Origin: Hyphomicrobiales bacterium
GTDB taxonomy: Bacteria > Pseudomonadota > Alphaproteobacteria > Rhizobiales > Rhizobiaceae
Direction of reading: 5' to 3'
NCBI GenBank assembly: GCA_900469955.1
Contig: UBYX01000013.1
Span: 1 to 64,000, forward strand
DNA length: 64,000 bases
Shown here: piece by piece, positions 52,982-61,845 of the stretch
Numbering within the stretch: position 1 is the first letter of the stretch
Layout of the letters: the number at the start of each line of letters is the position of its first letter
The notes under the pieces: model-generated
What the model saw: only the letters and a program-made list of their open reading frames with translations
The model's database searches: none
What the model was told of the DNA's origin: nothing
Program-made: the position numbers and the translations under genes

Positions 52982-55456
52982 TTGGCACGACCCTTCAAGA
53001 CCGGCCGTTCAACTTCTTCGCGTGCGGCCCGCGCGATTTTCGCAGCCTTCCTCATCCTGGCAGGTGCCGCATTTGTCGGCTTGCCGGCCGAAGTGGCGGC
53101 CCAGGCGCAGCAGCAAGCGCAGCCGCAGGTCGAGGCCGACGTGACTGTCGACTCGATCAATGAGGACATGAAGGGTAAGCTCGATGCCATTCGCGGACAG
53201 CTCAACAATTTCCGCACGCGGATAGAAGACGAGGCCCACGACGATGCCCGCTTGGCGGAACTCAGGGTTCAGGCCGAAGAGATCGTCAAGGAAATGCGTG
53301 CCGCCTCCGACGCGATGAAGACGCGCGTCGAACAGATCCAGGGGCGGCTTGCCAGCCTCGGCGAGCCTCCGGCGTCCGGCCAGCCCGCTGAAGCGCCCGC
53401 GGTGGCCGAAGAGCGAGCCCGCCTCCTCAACGAGCGCTCGCAGCTGAACATCATCGTCGACGACGCCGGCAGCCTCTCGAACAGCGCCACCCAACTCGCC
53501 AACACGATCACCAATCTGCGCCGCGCTCTTTTCACGCAGACCCTGTTCCGCCACACGGAACTTTCTCCGGAGCTTTTCGCCGACGCCGGAAACGCCTTTG
53601 TCGCGGAGGTCCGCAATTTCGGCTCCACATTCGGAAGCTGGATCGGTTTTGTCTGGAAGTTCAAGAAGCTCCAGCTCCTCGGAGCGATTGTCCTTTCGCT
53701 CGCCGCGGGTCTGCTCTTTCTTCGCGGCGGCTACAGGCTTTTCGGTCGCTTCATCCGCCGCGAGATTCATGAGACACCATCCTACATCCGGCGTCTCTCC
53801 GTTGCCTTCTGGTCGACCGTCATCCAGACGATGTCGCTTGCGGCCTTTCTTGCCGCTTCCTTTGTATTCCTGGACGGATTCAATGTCCTGAGGGCCGATA
53901 TCTCGCCGATCGTCGCGACCTTCTTCGGCTTCGTCTGGTTCGTTTATTTCGTGTGGAAGCTGACCTACGGCGTCATGGCTCCCGGCGAACCCGAATGGCG
54001 GCTGGTGCGCATCACCAACCGTGGAGCGCGTCTCTTGACATGGGCGGTTCTCGTGATGGCCATTGTCAACGGTCTTGATTACCTGCTCGGCGCGATCAGC
54101 GAGGCGTTGAGTTCGCCGCTCGTGCTGACAATCGTGAAAAGCCTGCTGGCTTCCCTCATCGTCGGCCTGATTCTGATTGCCATCTCCTTCGTCAAGCCGC
54201 GGCTTGTCGAAGGCGAGGATCCGGACGGGCAGGGCCACGCGTGGCCGCGCTTTTTCCCCCTGCTCCTAAGGGTAATGGGAGGCCTGCTCATTCTCGCGGT
54301 GCTGACCGGTTATGTCGGTCTCGCCCGCTTTGCCTCGACCCAGATCGTCCTCACCGGCGCCGTGATCGTGCTCATCTATGTCGGTCTCTTGTCGGGCAAG
54401 GCCATTTCCAAGCAGGGCTCGTTTACCGAGACGGCAGCGGGCAGAAGACTTGCCGATCGGTTCGACTTCAACGAGGTGGCGCTCGACCAGGCCGGGCTTG
54501 TGGCGGGTCTCGGCATCTATGCCTTCGCGCTGCTGTTCGGCATACCGCTGATCCTGCTGACCTGGGGCTTCCAGATCGCCGATATCGAAGCCTGGATCTA
54601 CGGCTTCTTTACCGAGATCCGCATCGGCAATATTTCCATCTCGATCATCGGCATCCTGGGCGGCATCCTTCTCTTCGGCGTCGGCTACGTTGTCACCCGC
54701 TGGGTGCAGAAATGGATCGACGGAAATGTGCTGGCGCGAAGTCAGGTCGATCTCGGCGTGCGCAATTCCGTCAAGACCGGTATCGGCTATCTCGGCATCG
54801 GCCTCGCGGTCATCGTTGGCGTATCGGCTGCGGGCATCAATCTCTCAAGCTTCGCGCTGGTCGCCTCCGCGCTTTCGGTTGGTATCGGTTTTGGTCTGCA
54901 GAATATCGTTTCCAACTTCGTTTCGGGCCTGATCCTGCTGGTGGAGCGTCCCTTCAAGGTCGGCGATCACGTGATAACGGGAGCGACGGAAGGCATCGTC
55001 AAGCGCATCTCGGTACGCGCGACCGAGATTGAGACGTTTCGCAAGCAAGCCATCATCGTGCCGAACTCCGACCTGATCAATTCGCCGGTGGGCAACTGGA
55101 CCCATCGCAACAAGATCGGCCGCTCGGAAGTGCCGGTCTCAGTGAGCTACGACACCGAACCGCAAAAGGTCATGGATATTCTGCTGGAGCTGGTCGATCA
55201 GATTCCCGAGGTTCTGCGCAATCCCGAGCCGCATGTGGAATTTTTGAGCTTCGGTCCGTCGTCGCTGAACTTCGAGCTGCGCTTCCACCTCGCCGACATG
55301 GGGGAAGGACTTCGCATTCGGAACAATCTGAGGATCGCGATCCTGAAGCGGTTCCGAGACGAAGGGATCGCTATTCCATTCCCGCAGCAGGAGATCGTCT
55401 TTCATCGCGGCAAGCCGATTCTGCCGGACGAGGCCGATGATCGGGGAGGCGCCTGA
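52982..55456 (+). CDS. Large mechanosensitive channel (DUF3772/MscS family)
   Basis: An 824-residue inner-membrane protein. A signal-like segment (residues 17-40) leads to a periplasmic coiled-coil region of DUF3772 type (about 50-190). About ten helices follow, then an MscS module (about 590-800). The pore helix reads LVASALSVGIGFGLQNIVSN, and the beta domain LVERPFKVGDHVITGATEG. MscS-family channels release solutes on osmotic downshock. TTG 52982 is preferred because it gives a clean signal peptide; the frame is open from TTG 52925 without an SD. It is divergent from the stress gene. Confidence 0.9.
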   Translation: MARPFKTGRSTSSRAARAIFAAFLILAGAAFVGLPAEVAAQAQQQAQPQVEADVTVDSINEDMKGKLDAIRGQLNNFRTRIEDEAHDDARLAELRVQAEEIVKEMRAASDAMKTRVEQIQGRLASLGEPPASGQPAEAPAVAEERARLLNERSQLNIIVDDAGSLSNSATQLANTITNLRRALFTQTLFRHTELSPELFADAGNAFVAEVRNFGSTFGSWIGFVWKFKKLQLLGAIVLSLAAGLLFLRGGYRLFGRFIRREIHETPSYIRRLSVAFWSTVIQTMSLAAFLAASFVFLDGFNVLRADISPIVATFFGFVWFVYFVWKLTYGVMAPGEPEWRLVRITNRGARLLTWAVLVMAIVNGLDYLLGAISEALSSPLVLTIVKSLLASLIVGLILIAISFVKPRLVEGEDPDGQGHAWPRFFPLLLRVMGGLLILAVLTGYVGLARFASTQIVLTGAVIVLIYVGLLSGKAISKQGSFTETAAGRRLADRFDFNEVALDQAGLVAGLGIYAFALLFGIPLILLTWGFQIADIEAWIYGFFTEIRIGNISISIIGILGGILLFGVGYVVTRWVQKWIDGNVLARSQVDLGVRNSVKTGIGYLGIGLAVIVGVSAAGINLSSFALVASALSVGIGFGLQNIVSNFVSGLILLVERPFKVGDHVITGATEGIVKRISVRATEIETFRKQAIIVPNSDLINSPVGNWTHRNKIGRSEVPVSVSYDTEPQKVMDILLELVDQIPEVLRNPEPHVEFLSFGPSSLNFELRFHLADMGEGLRIRNNLRIAILKRFRDEGIAIPFPQQEIVFHRGKPILPDEADDRGGA

Positions 55457-55607
55457 TCGCCTCCTGCCATCGGATGATGGAATGTCGTATCGCCGTCGCG
55501 AGCTGGATGCGGCCATGTCGTAATCAGGCGTTTGGCCGCTCGGCTGGAATTGCATAGTCCCAGCAGATTGACAGACGGTCACACGAGGCCGAAGAGGGGT
55601 TCATTCC

Positions 55608-58121
55608 ATGAAGACACATGCACGGGCGGTGGTGATCGGCGGCGGCGTGGTCGGCGTTTCCACGCTCTACCATCTGGCGAAAAAGGGCTGGGGCGATTCC
55701 GTCCTCATCGAGCGCAAGGAACTGACCTCGGGGTCGACCTGGCATGCGGCGGGCCTTCTGCCGCTCTTCAATCTGTCCTATTCCGTTGGCCAGCTCCATA
55801 AATATTCGGTGCGCTTCTATCAGGAGCTTCAGAACGAAACCGGCATGAATGTCGGTTTTTCGAATGTCAGTAACATTCGCCTTGCCCGCACCAAGGATCG
55901 CTGGGAAGAGTTTATGTATTATGCCGGCATCGCCGAGACCATCGGGGTCAAGGTGAATATCCTGACGCCGGAGCAGGTGAAGGAAATCTGGCCGCTCTGC
56001 GAAACCGATGGAATTCTCGGAGCCATCCAGCATCCCGACGACGGTTATATCCAGCCGGCCGATCTGACCCAGGCGCTTGCCAAGGGTGCGCGTGACCGTG
56101 GTGCGACCATCTACCGGAACACGACGGTCACCGCGATTTCGCAGCAGCCCGACGGCTTGTGGAAGGTGACGACCGACAAGGGCGAGATCACCGCCGAACA
56201 TCTCATTTCATGTACCGGCAACTTCGCCCGCAAGACCGGGGAGATGGTCGGCCTCAACGTTCCGGTGATCCCGGTCGAACATCAATATATCGTCACGGAG
56301 CCGCATCCGGCGATCCAGGAACGCAAGTCCAAGGGCTTGCCCGAAATGGGCGTCCTGCGCGAATCCGACTCCTCATGGTACATGCGCGAGGAAAACGGTG
56401 GACTGCTGCTCGGTCCGTACGAGGTCGGCGCCCCCGTCTGTTACGTCGACGGCCCCTCGGACGAGAGCGAATACGAACTCTTCCAGGAAGATCTCGACCG
56501 GTTGATGCCCTATATCGAAACCGCGATCACGCGCGTACCCGCCTTCGGGGATGTCGGTATCAAGAAGGTTTACAACGGCGCGATCGCCTACACGCCGGAT
56601 GGTTCCCCGATCGTCGGGCCGGCTCCGGGGCTCAAAAACTTCTGGCTCAACGAAGGGCACTCCTTTGGCATCACCGCGGCGGGCGGTGCCGGCTGGCAGT
56701 TGGCGGAGTGGATCGTCGATGGCGAGCCGACCGTCGATATGATGGGCGTCGATCCGCGCCGCTTCGGCCCTTACGCTACGGAAGGCTATCTCATCGAGAA
56801 GAACGAAGAAGCCTATGCCAATGTTTTCACGATGCATTATCCGGATGAGGAGCGGTCGGCGGCGCGCCCGTTGAAGACGACGCCCGTCTATGACCGGCTG
56901 AAGAACCTCGGTGCGGTCTTCGGCTCCGTCTACGGCTGGGAGCGCGCCAACTGGTTTGCGCCTGAGGGTTACGAAGTGCCGAAGGCTGAGCTCGGCGTGG
57001 GTGCCGACGTCATCACCGCGCACAATCACGCGCCCGCGCTGGAAGATGGTCGGATTGTCGAAAAGTGGTCGTTCCGCCGTTCGAACTACTTCGAGCATGT
57101 CGGCAACGAGGTGAAGAACGTCCACGAAAATGTGGGCGTGCTGGATATGTCGGCCTTTGCGAAGATGGAGGTCTCCGGCCCCGGAGCACGCGCATGGCTC
57201 GAATCGATTTTTGCCAACGCCATACCGAAGAAGCAGGGACGGATCGCACTTTGCCACCTGTTGACCAAGAGCGGCGGGGTTCGTTCCGAGTTCACCGTCT
57301 ACGAATGGGCACCCGGCCGGTTCTACCTCGTTTCGGCCGGCGCCTACGAGGCTCATGACCACGATTATCTGCGCAAGCTTTCCCCGACGGACGGCTCCGT
57401 CCGCCTGCAACAGATCACCCAGAAGCTCGGAGTCTTGGTGCTCGCCGGTCCGAAATCCCGCGCTGTCCTGAAGAAGCTCACCCGGACGAGCCTGGAGAAC
57501 AAGGATTTCCCCTGGCTTTCCGGCAAGGAGATTGCCATTGGTGTGGCTTCCGCTCATGCCCTTCGCGTCAACTTCGTCGGCGAACTGGGGTGGGAACTGC
57601 ACCATCCGATCGAGATGCAGAACTACATTTTCGACAAGCTGATGGAGGCCGGCGCCGAGTTTGGTATCAAGCCGTTCGGCATTCGCGCCATGCTCGCCAT
57701 GTCGGTCGAGAAATCCTACCGGCTCATTCCGCGCGAGATGTCGATCGAGTACAACGCCTACGAATCCGGTCTCGACCGTTTCATCAAGACCGACAAGGAG
57801 TTTCTCGGCAAGGAAGGGTTGCTTTCCTACAAAGAAAAAGGGCTCAGGTGGAACTTCTGCACCTTGGCGGTGGAGGGCGCCAACGATGTGGATACGCGCG
57901 GCTCCGAGGCGATCTACAACGAGGCGGGCGAGTTGATCGGCCGCGCCACCAACGGTGCCTATGGTTGGCGAATCGGGAAATCGCTGGCCCTTGCCATGGT
58001 AAAGCCCGGCTATGCCGAGACCGGAACCAAGCTCAAGATCAAGATCTTAGGCACGCTGTATAATGCAAGCGTCATTCCGGAAAGTCCGTTCGACGCAGAT
58101 AATGCCGCGCTTCGTGCCTGA
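55608..58121 (+). CDS. Dimethylglycine/sarcosine dehydrogenase-like FAD enzyme with aminomethyltransferase domain
   Basis: An 837-residue enzyme. The N-terminal DAO flavin domain (about 1-400) has GGGVVGVSTLYHLAKKG, and SGSTWHAAGLLP with His46, the residue that carries FAD covalently in dimethylglycine dehydrogenase. FAO_M and GCV_T/GCV_T_C domains follow (about 400-830; AYESGLDRFIKTDKEFLGKE) and pass formaldehyde to tetrahydrofolate. It should demethylate an N-methylated amine such as dimethylglycine or sarcosine. Two TGTCGT hexamers (55483, 55516) precede it, resembling the half-sites at the GATase1-AraC gene at 59234. Confidence 0.9.
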   Translation: MKTHARAVVIGGGVVGVSTLYHLAKKGWGDSVLIERKELTSGSTWHAAGLLPLFNLSYSVGQLHKYSVRFYQELQNETGMNVGFSNVSNIRLARTKDRWEEFMYYAGIAETIGVKVNILTPEQVKEIWPLCETDGILGAIQHPDDGYIQPADLTQALAKGARDRGATIYRNTTVTAISQQPDGLWKVTTDKGEITAEHLISCTGNFARKTGEMVGLNVPVIPVEHQYIVTEPHPAIQERKSKGLPEMGVLRESDSSWYMREENGGLLLGPYEVGAPVCYVDGPSDESEYELFQEDLDRLMPYIETAITRVPAFGDVGIKKVYNGAIAYTPDGSPIVGPAPGLKNFWLNEGHSFGITAAGGAGWQLAEWIVDGEPTVDMMGVDPRRFGPYATEGYLIEKNEEAYANVFTMHYPDEERSAARPLKTTPVYDRLKNLGAVFGSVYGWERANWFAPEGYEVPKAELGVGADVITAHNHAPALEDGRIVEKWSFRRSNYFEHVGNEVKNVHENVGVLDMSAFAKMEVSGPGARAWLESIFANAIPKKQGRIALCHLLTKSGGVRSEFTVYEWAPGRFYLVSAGAYEAHDHDYLRKLSPTDGSVRLQQITQKLGVLVLAGPKSRAVLKKLTRTSLENKDFPWLSGKEIAIGVASAHALRVNFVGELGWELHHPIEMQNYIFDKLMEAGAEFGIKPFGIRAMLAMSVEKSYRLIPREMSIEYNAYESGLDRFIKTDKEFLGKEGLLSYKEKGLRWNFCTLAVEGANDVDTRGSEAIYNEAGELIGRATNGAYGWRIGKSLALAMVKPGYAETGTKLKIKILGTLYNASVIPESPFDADNAALRA

Positions 58122-58151
58122 CGCAGCTTGAAACAGATATCTTGACGACGA

Positions 58152-58180
58152 CGGGCGGTCCTCGGACCGCCCGCTCCATT
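58152..58180 (+). terminator. Intrinsic terminator of the dehydrogenase gene
   Basis: Arms CGGGCGGTCC (58152-58161) and GGACCGCCCG (58164-58173) are followed by CTCCATTTTG. The core is the same as that of the terminator at 9109. Confidence 0.75.
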
Positions 58181-58205
58181 TTGAGGTGGCTCCCTTTTCG
58201 GGATT

Positions 58206-58228
58206 AACGGTTCTGCAAACCGTTGACA
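58206..58228 (+). promoter_or_regulatory. Inverted repeat overlapping a TTGACA hexamer
   Basis: AACGGTT-CTGCA-AACCGTT (58206-58224) runs into TTGACA (58223-58228), 51-70 bp before the response-regulator start. A dimeric regulator bound here would overlap a -35 element, though no good -10 was found at 16-18 bp. Confidence 0.45.
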
Positions 58229-58274
58229 GTAAGAGTGTTCCAAGAGGGGACAGTACTTACTGATAAGGGGCTTT

Positions 58275-59126
58275 ATGACATTCCTCGGCATTTCCGGGAT
58301 GCAGTATTCCGGCCAGTCACTGGCAAATTCCCGCATCTTCCTTGCGGAGGATTCGAATGTTTTCACATCGATGATCGGCACGCGCCTCAAGGAGTTGTTC
58401 GGCATCGAGGTGGAGATCTGCCGCAATTTCGAAGAGTTGCAGCTTGCCTACGATCAGTCCAGCGAACCGGTGACTTTGGCGATCTCCAATATCAATCTGC
58501 CGGGCGCCGAGCACGGGGAAGCGCTGGAATATCTGATCGACCTCTCGATCCCGACGATCGTCTTCACCGGGACGTTTCATGAAGACACCCGGGACAAGCT
58601 GCTGTCCAAGGACATCGTCGATTATATCCTCAAGGATAATGTCTTCGCTGTGGAGATGCTGGCGGAGTCCGTATGCCGCTTCCTTACCAACCACCGCCAT
58701 CATGTGCTGATCGTCGATGATAGCCCGACCGCGCGAGCGCTTCTTTCCAGCCGCCTGAAACGCTACAATTTTCGGGTTAGCCTCGCAGAAAGCGGCGCCA
58801 AGGCATTGGAAATTCTCAAGAAGAACCCGGATATCGGCCTGCTTGTGACTGACTACAACATGCCTGATATCGACGGTTTCGAACTTACCCGCCGGATACG
58901 TTCGGTGCGCGGGTCGCACGAACTGCGAATCATCGGCGTTTCGTCCTCCTCGAACCGGCTGTTATCGGCACGCTTCCTGAAGGCGGGTGGCAATGATTTC
59001 ATGCTGCGCCCCTTCATCGACGAGGAGTTCTACTGCCGCGTCAACCAGAACCTCGACACGCTGGTTCAGATACGCTCGATGCAGGCAAAGCTGAAGGAGA
59101 CGGCGGCCGTCAAGAGCGTCGCCTGA
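58275..59126 (+). CDS. Response regulator with two receiver domains, the first degenerate
   Basis: A 283-residue protein of two tandem REC domains (about 19-135 and 141-265) without an output domain. The second is complete: IVDDSP, acceptor Asp in VTDYNMPDIDG, GVSSSS. The first keeps its acidic pair (LAEDSN), Thr (IVFTGT) and Lys (YILKDN), but the acceptor is Asn72 in SNINLPG. It is probably a pseudo-receiver. The arrangement recalls the sensory half of two-REC diguanylate cyclases, but no GGDEF follows. No kinase gene adjoins. Confidence 0.88.
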   Translation: MTFLGISGMQYSGQSLANSRIFLAEDSNVFTSMIGTRLKELFGIEVEICRNFEELQLAYDQSSEPVTLAISNINLPGAEHGEALEYLIDLSIPTIVFTGTFHEDTRDKLLSKDIVDYILKDNVFAVEMLAESVCRFLTNHRHHVLIVDDSPTARALLSSRLKRYNFRVSLAESGAKALEILKKNPDIGLLVTDYNMPDIDGFELTRRIRSVRGSHELRIIGVSSSSNRLLSARFLKAGGNDFMLRPFIDEEFYCRVNQNLDTLVQIRSMQAKLKETAAVKSVA

Positions 59127-59155
59127 TTCCAGGGACTGTCTGTGCCTATGGTCCG

Positions 59156-59184
59156 CGCCGAGCCTTCGAAAAGGAGGCTCGGCG
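59156..59184. terminator. Hairpin between convergent genes
   Basis: A 10-bp stem CGCCGAGCCT (59156-59165) / AGGCTCGGCG (59175-59184) between the response regulator and the GATase1-AraC gene, without a T run. Confidence 0.6.
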
Positions 59185-59233
59185 TAGCTGTGAATGGGCA
59201 GCAGGATCCCGGACTGGGTCCTCGTTTTCGGGT

Positions 59234-60262
59234 TCAGGCCGCGATGCTGGCGCGGGACGTGTTCATGTTGAGCTTGCGCTCGGCCCGCTCCTGTTGCGGC
59301 GAGCGATTGTAGACCTCGCGGTAGCACTTCGAGAAATGCGACGCCGAAACGAAGCCGCAGGCGACCGCCACCTCGACGACCGGCATGGATGACTGCACAA
59401 GGAGGTGCCGGGCCCGGTCGAGCCGGATTTCGAGGTAGTAGCGTGCGGGCGAGCGCCCCATCTCCTGGCGGAACAGCCGTTCGATCTGCCGTCGGGACAA
59501 TCCGGCGTCTTCCGCGATTTCCACGAGCGACAGCGGTTCGGAGAGATTGTTCTCCATCAGTTCGATGATCGACAGCACCTTGGCGTTCTGGACGCCCAGA
59601 CGCGCCCGCAAGGGCAGGCGCTGGCGGTCGTGCGGATTGCGCACCCGATCGGTCAATTGCTGTTCGCAGACCCGGTTGACGAGATTCTCGCCGAAATCCT
59701 GGCCGATCAGGTTCAGCATCATGTCCAGCGATGCCGTGCCTCCTGCGCAGGTATAGAGGTTGGAATCGACTTCGTAGAGGTCGGCATAAACTTCCGCCTG
59801 CGGAAAGGCTTCCGCAAAGCCGGGCAGGTTTTCCCAATGGATGGCGCAGCGCTTGCCGTTCAGCAGCCCGGCCTGAGCGAGCACATGGGCGCCGGTGCAG
59901 AGGCTGCCGACCGCAATCCCGCGATTATAGGTTTCCCGCAGCCAGGCATTTACCGATTTGTTCTGGAATTCTTCGACATAGACGCCCGAACAGACGATCA
60001 CCATATTCGGCCGGTTTTCACCGGAAAGGTAGCGCCGTTCATCGGCAAGCGACGAGTTGACCTCGAGTTCTATGCCGCTCGAGGATTGCACCTTGGCGCC
60101 ATCGGCGGAACAGAGGCGCCAGGTATAGGCAGGGTAACCGAGCATGCGGTTGGCAATCCTGAGCGTTTCGACCGCCGCCGCGAAAGGCAGCATGGTGAAG
60201 TTCGGCACCAGAAAGAAGACGAGGGAACGCTTCTTTGCCGGGTGTTTGCTCGATATGTCCAT
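59234..60262 (-). CDS. GlxA-family regulator: DJ-1/PfpI domain fused to AraC HTH (GbdR/ArgR/CdhR-like)
   Basis: A 342-residue transcription factor. The N-terminal GATase1/DJ-1 domain (about 12-185) has the nucleophile-elbow sequence GSLCTGAHVLAQAG (Cys122) and CAIHWENLPGF. The C-terminal AraC domain (about 225-325) has SLVEIAEDAGLSRRQIERLF and EVAVACGFVSASHFSKCYRE. This group controls catabolism of arginine, glycine betaine, dimethylglycine and carnitine. With a dimethylglycine-dehydrogenase-like gene nearby, a methylamine-type inducer is inferred. ATG 60262 is used (AAGGGG 9 nt upstream); ATG 60292 is possible. Confidence 0.92.
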   Translation of the reverse strand: MDISSKHPAKKRSLVFFLVPNFTMLPFAAAVETLRIANRMLGYPAYTWRLCSADGAKVQSSSGIELEVNSSLADERRYLSGENRPNMVIVCSGVYVEEFQNKSVNAWLRETYNRGIAVGSLCTGAHVLAQAGLLNGKRCAIHWENLPGFAEAFPQAEVYADLYEVDSNLYTCAGGTASLDMMLNLIGQDFGENLVNRVCEQQLTDRVRNPHDRQRLPLRARLGVQNAKVLSIIELMENNLSEPLSLVEIAEDAGLSRRQIERLFRQEMGRSPARYYLEIRLDRARHLLVQSSMPVVEVAVACGFVSASHFSKCYREVYNRSPQQERAERKLNMNTSRASIAA

Positions 60263-60315
60263 GCGATCATTCCCCTTGCCGTGGCCGTACATTGCGGCCT
60301 GCCTTTAATTCAAAA

Positions 60316-60396
60316 GCGACATTGGCATGGAAAAAAGAAGGGGAGAAGGGCTTTTGACGACAAGCGAATAAAATTTTTGCGACATCGGCCTGTCGC
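60316..60396. promoter_or_regulatory. Cluster of TGTCG(C/T) half-sites before the GATase1-AraC gene
   Basis: On the minus strand TGTCGC starts at 60384 and 60321, and TGTCGT at 60362. The first two are 22 bp apart and the next 41 bp further. A plus-strand TGTCGC lies at 60391-60396. Pseudomonas ArgR, of the same subfamily, binds tandem TGTCGC half-sites. Autoregulation is likely. Confidence 0.5.
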
Positions 60397-60486
60397 AGCT
60401 TTGCGGGTGATCTAAAAATGGGCGGTCATGAAACCAGAGATACACACGACCCGCATATTTTGACATGCAGGCCGTGTGTCGGGGAG

Positions 60487-60693
60487 TTATTTACGGGGTG
60501 CGGCATTGGTCGTCGGCCATCCAATGTCTTTGCGGATTTCGGCCGGAAGGCTTTCCAGCATCTTTTCCGTCTGACGACGCTGCCACTCATCCCGAAGCTT
60601 CAAAGGGAGACGCAGGGCAGGGCGAATGAACGAGGCGAACGATGACGGCCGAAACCGGGAGTGGTCGCTCTCCTGATAGGTGATTATAGTCAT
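60487..60693 (-). CDS. DUF1127-family small protein
   Basis: A 68-residue basic protein. The C-terminal 40 residues are a DUF1127 (YjiS-like) domain: LRDEWQRRQTEKMLESLPAE followed by RKDIGW. Small DUF1127 proteins in rhizobia and Agrobacterium affect phosphate and carbon physiology and RNA turnover. AAGGAG lies 8 nt before ATG 60693, and a TATAGT hexamer lies upstream. It stands between the GATase1-AraC gene and the divergent LysR gene. Confidence 0.85.
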   Translation of the reverse strand: MTIITYQESDHSRFRPSSFASFIRPALRLPLKLRDEWQRRQTEKMLESLPAEIRKDIGWPTTNAAPRK

Positions 60694-60842
60694 AACAGTT
60701 CTCCTTGGGTCACTATAGGCGGTGCTGGACTGGGAGAATGAGCGCCGCCGATCCATCAATCAATCGGATGTATGTGATGCGTCCTATGAAATTCTGTTTG
60801 GAATTGACGCTTACTTCCGATGCTTTGGACTATGCTCCGGGT

Positions 60843-60872
60843 TTGACATTCAATCAAACGAAATGATATGGT
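60843..60872 (+). promoter_or_regulatory. Putative promoter of the LysR gene
   Basis: TTGACA (60843-60848), an 18-bp spacer, then TATGGT (60867-60872), 33 bp before the start. TTTGA-N7-TCAAA (60842-60858) makes an inverted repeat over the -35 element that could be the LysR autoregulatory site. Confidence 0.5.
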
Positions 60873-60904
60873 GTTTAAGTTCAGATTTTTTGATGGAGCA
60901 TCCC

Positions 60905-61801
60905 ATGACCGTTCCGTTCCGTCCGCCGCTCCCGGTGCTCGACAACGATGTTTTGCGCACGTTCGTCGCGATCGCCGAGACGGGTAATTTCTCGACCGCC
61001 GCCGATGCGGTGCTGCGGACGCCGTCCGCTGTTTCGATGCAGATCAAGAAGCTGGAAGAGCAGTTGAAGACGACGCTCTTTCTGCGTGATGCGCGATCGG
61101 TGTCGCTGACCCAGCATGGGGAAATGCTGCTTTCCTACGCGCGACGTATGCTGGCGCTTTCCAACGAAGCGGTTTCGCGCTTTGTCATGCCCGAACTTTC
61201 AGGCGTCGTGCGGCTCGGGGCTCCCGACGATGTGGGCGAGCGGCTCCTGCCGAAAGTGCTCAAGGATTTCGGAGAGAGCTTCCCCGGCATCATGGTCGAC
61301 GTCACCGTGGACCAGAGCATCCTTCTGCGCAAACGCATGGACGAGCAGCGGCTTGATCTTGCGCTCATCAACTGCGCGACGCGACCTTTTCCGACCGGCG
61401 GCGAGGTGATCTATACCGAAAAGCTGGTCTGGGCCGGGGCAAAATGCGGTACCGCCTATCTGCGGGACCCGCTCCCCATCTCCGTTTGGGAGGATGGCTG
61501 CGTGTGGCGGCAGGACGCAATCACGCAGCTGGAGAGGCACAAGCGGAGCTATCGGATCGCCTATGCGAGCGCCCATACTATGGCCCAGCGCGCAGCGGTG
61601 CTTTCCGACCTCGCCGTTGCGCCTTTCCCCCGGTCCTACGTCACGGACGATATGCAGGTGCTTGGTCCCAAGGAGGGGCTGCCGGAGCTGATCAGCTTCG
61701 ACATACGGCTCCTGACTGCGCCACAGCTTTCGATCCCCGGCAAGGCCGTCGCGGAGAGCATCCGTGAGGCGTTTGGCGCTATGGTCGCTGCCGCGGCGTA
61801 G
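60905..61801 (+). CDS. LysR-family transcriptional regulator
   Basis: A 298-residue LTTR. The HTH is TFVAIAETGNFSTAADAVLR plus TPSAVSMQIKKLEEQL (residues 19-55), and the effector domain follows from about 90. ATG 60905 has GGAG 6 nt upstream; ATG 60893 is in frame. It is convergent with the ASKHA gene, whose stop is 44 bp away. LysR genes of this sort often flank the MttB/corrinoid methyltransferase genes of rhizobia, so control of that operon is possible but not shown. Confidence 0.92.
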   Translation: MTVPFRPPLPVLDNDVLRTFVAIAETGNFSTAADAVLRTPSAVSMQIKKLEEQLKTTLFLRDARSVSLTQHGEMLLSYARRMLALSNEAVSRFVMPELSGVVRLGAPDDVGERLLPKVLKDFGESFPGIMVDVTVDQSILLRKRMDEQRLDLALINCATRPFPTGGEVIYTEKLVWAGAKCGTAYLRDPLPISVWEDGCVWRQDAITQLERHKRSYRIAYASAHTMAQRAAVLSDLAVAPFPRSYVTDDMQVLGPKEGLPELISFDIRLLTAPQLSIPGKAVAESIREAFGAMVAAAA

Positions 61802-61814
61802 GGACTGTCCGTCG

Positions 61815-61845
61815 CGACCGGCTCCGCTTCCTCACGAGCCGGTCG
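61815..61845. terminator. Hairpin between LysR and ASKHA genes
   Basis: A 10-bp stem CGACCGGCTC (61815-61824) / GAGCCGGTCG (61836-61845) with an 11-nt loop fills the convergent gap. It has no T run. Confidence 0.6.
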
